Shown here in pieces: positions 5,633 through 5,765 of a DNA stretch of 5,765 nt. The stretch's first letter is position 1, and every line of letters begins with the position of its first letter. Source of the DNA: an uncultured Methanomassiliicoccaceae archaeon (GTDB lineage Archaea > Thermoplasmatota > Thermoplasmata > Methanomassiliicoccales > Methanomethylophilaceae); assembly GCA_945492685.1 (NCBI GenBank), contig CALYUZ010000066.1, positions 1 through 5,765 on the forward strand. Reading direction: 5' to 3'. The notes under the pieces are model-generated. The model made no database searches, was not told the DNA's origin, and saw nothing but the letters and a program-made list of their open reading frames with translations. The position numbers were made by a program, and so were the translations under genes.

Positions 5633-5660
5633 TCCTACAAGTGAACCTTGCTACCACCAT

Positions 5661-5672
5661 CTTATATTTAAA
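5661..5672 (-). promoter_or_regulatory. TATA box of the L1-L10-L12 operon
   Basis: The minus strand reads TTTAAATATAAG, a strong archaeal TATA box in otherwise GC-rich DNA. The usual 25-27 bp spacing puts the transcription start near 5640, about 48 nt before the TTG of rpl1. Confidence 0.75.
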
Positions 5673-5684
5673 CCTATACGTAGG
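5673..5684. repeat. Inverted repeat CCTA-N4-TAGG at the BRE of the ribosomal promoter
   Basis: CCTA TACG TAGG is an interrupted palindrome directly abutting the upstream edge of the L1 operon TATA box, where the BRE for TFB should lie. Its position between two facing promoters makes an operator plausible, but at this length chance is also possible. Confidence 0.45.
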
Positions 5685-5696
5685 CGCGCGTCGCGC
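5684..5696. repeat. Inverted repeat GCGCG-CGT-CGCGC between divergent promoters
   Basis: A perfect 5-bp GC-only inverted repeat with a 3-nt centre sits between the minus-strand TATA (5661-5672) and the plus-strand TATA (5697-5703), sharing one G with the previous repeat. It may be a protein-binding site; function unknown. Confidence 0.45.
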
Positions 5697-5703
5697 ATAT
5701 ATT
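5697..5703 (+). promoter_or_regulatory. TATA box of the rightward gene at the window edge
   Basis: ATATATT in GC-rich surroundings; 25-27 bp downstream falls near 5726, just ahead of the GGGTGAT at 5730-5736. Together they define a compact promoter and ribosome site for the gene starting at 5743. Confidence 0.55.
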
Positions 5704-5742
5704 GGAGGCATGGAAAAACGGTCGGATACGGGTGATTTCCCC

Positions 5743-5765
5743 ATGATAATCGCCTCGGGATCGGG
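5743..5765 (+). CDS. Start of an unidentified rightward gene, cut by the window edge
   Basis: An ATG at 5743 opens a frame that stays open to the window end and encodes MIIASGS plus a partial codon. It is preceded by GGGTGAT (5730-5736), 6 nt upstream, and by a TATA box at the right distance. An in-frame ATG at 5710 is an alternative start, but its GGAGG (5704-5708) leaves only 1 nt of spacing and it lies upstream of the predicted transcription start. Seven residues are too few to name a family. The gene is divergent from the ribosomal operon. Confidence 0.5.

Noticed and set aside
5743..5765. Rightward gene as a Maf-like nucleotide pyrophosphatase (MIIASGS resembles MIILASGSPRR)
   Set aside because: The residue after the Ser is Gly rather than the expected Pro, and seven residues are too few to assign a family.

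Overview
The window is archaeal and most likely comes from a euryarchaeon. A Thermoplasmata-type methanogen (Methanomassiliicoccales-like) is my best guess, but that is inference from overall feel and was not tested. Evidence for archaea: a ribosomal operon in the order L1, L10(P0), L12(P1) in which P0 and L12 share the archaeal stalk tail; an archaeal-type phosphopantothenate synthetase; Shine-Dalgarno sequences of the GGAGG and GGTGAT kinds that match an archaeal 16S 3' end; TATA-box promoters; and a tubulin/FtsZ-superfamily gene next to a ribbon-helix-helix regulator.

Layout from left to right. (1) Positions 1-1613, minus strand: a two-gene unit, 4-phosphopantoate--beta-alanine ligase (coenzyme A synthesis) followed directly (TGAATG) by an S-adenosylhomocysteine hydrolase-family gene that runs off the left edge. 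(2) Positions 1614-1688: a short divergent promoter region with one central TATA-like element. (3) Positions 1689-2417, plus strand: a TrmJ-like SPOUT tRNA ribose methyltransferase. Its 3' end overlaps the next gene by 10 bp, tail to tail. (4) Positions 2408-3536, minus strand: a ribbon-helix-helix protein and a short, highly divergent FtsZ-like protein, 4 bp apart. (5) Positions 3537-3604: an intergenic stretch with a T-rich terminator for the ribosomal operon and probably a promoter for the RHH/FtsZ-like pair. (6) Positions 3605-5592, minus strand: rpl12, rpl10 and rpl1, with L1 starting at TTG. (7) Positions 5593-5742: L1 leader with two small hairpins, a strong TATA box, two adjacent inverted repeats and a facing TATA box. 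A gene reading rightward begins at about 5743 and is cut by the window edge.

Most of the window is housekeeping: ribosomal stalk, tRNA modification, CoA synthesis and SAM by-product recycling, the last of which would clear the SAH made by methyltransferases such as the TrmJ-like enzyme. The part that stands out is the RHH plus FtsZ-like pair. The FtsZ-like protein keeps the phosphate-binding GGGTGTG loop and the Glu/Arg nucleotide contacts, but appears to have lost the guanine-contacting Asp and the catalytic T7-loop Asp residues. This suggests a non-canonical, possibly non-hydrolysing tubulin-superfamily protein, co-expressed with a regulator resembling the haloarchaeal cell-division regulator CdrS. 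No stretch of more than 300 bases lacks a gene.
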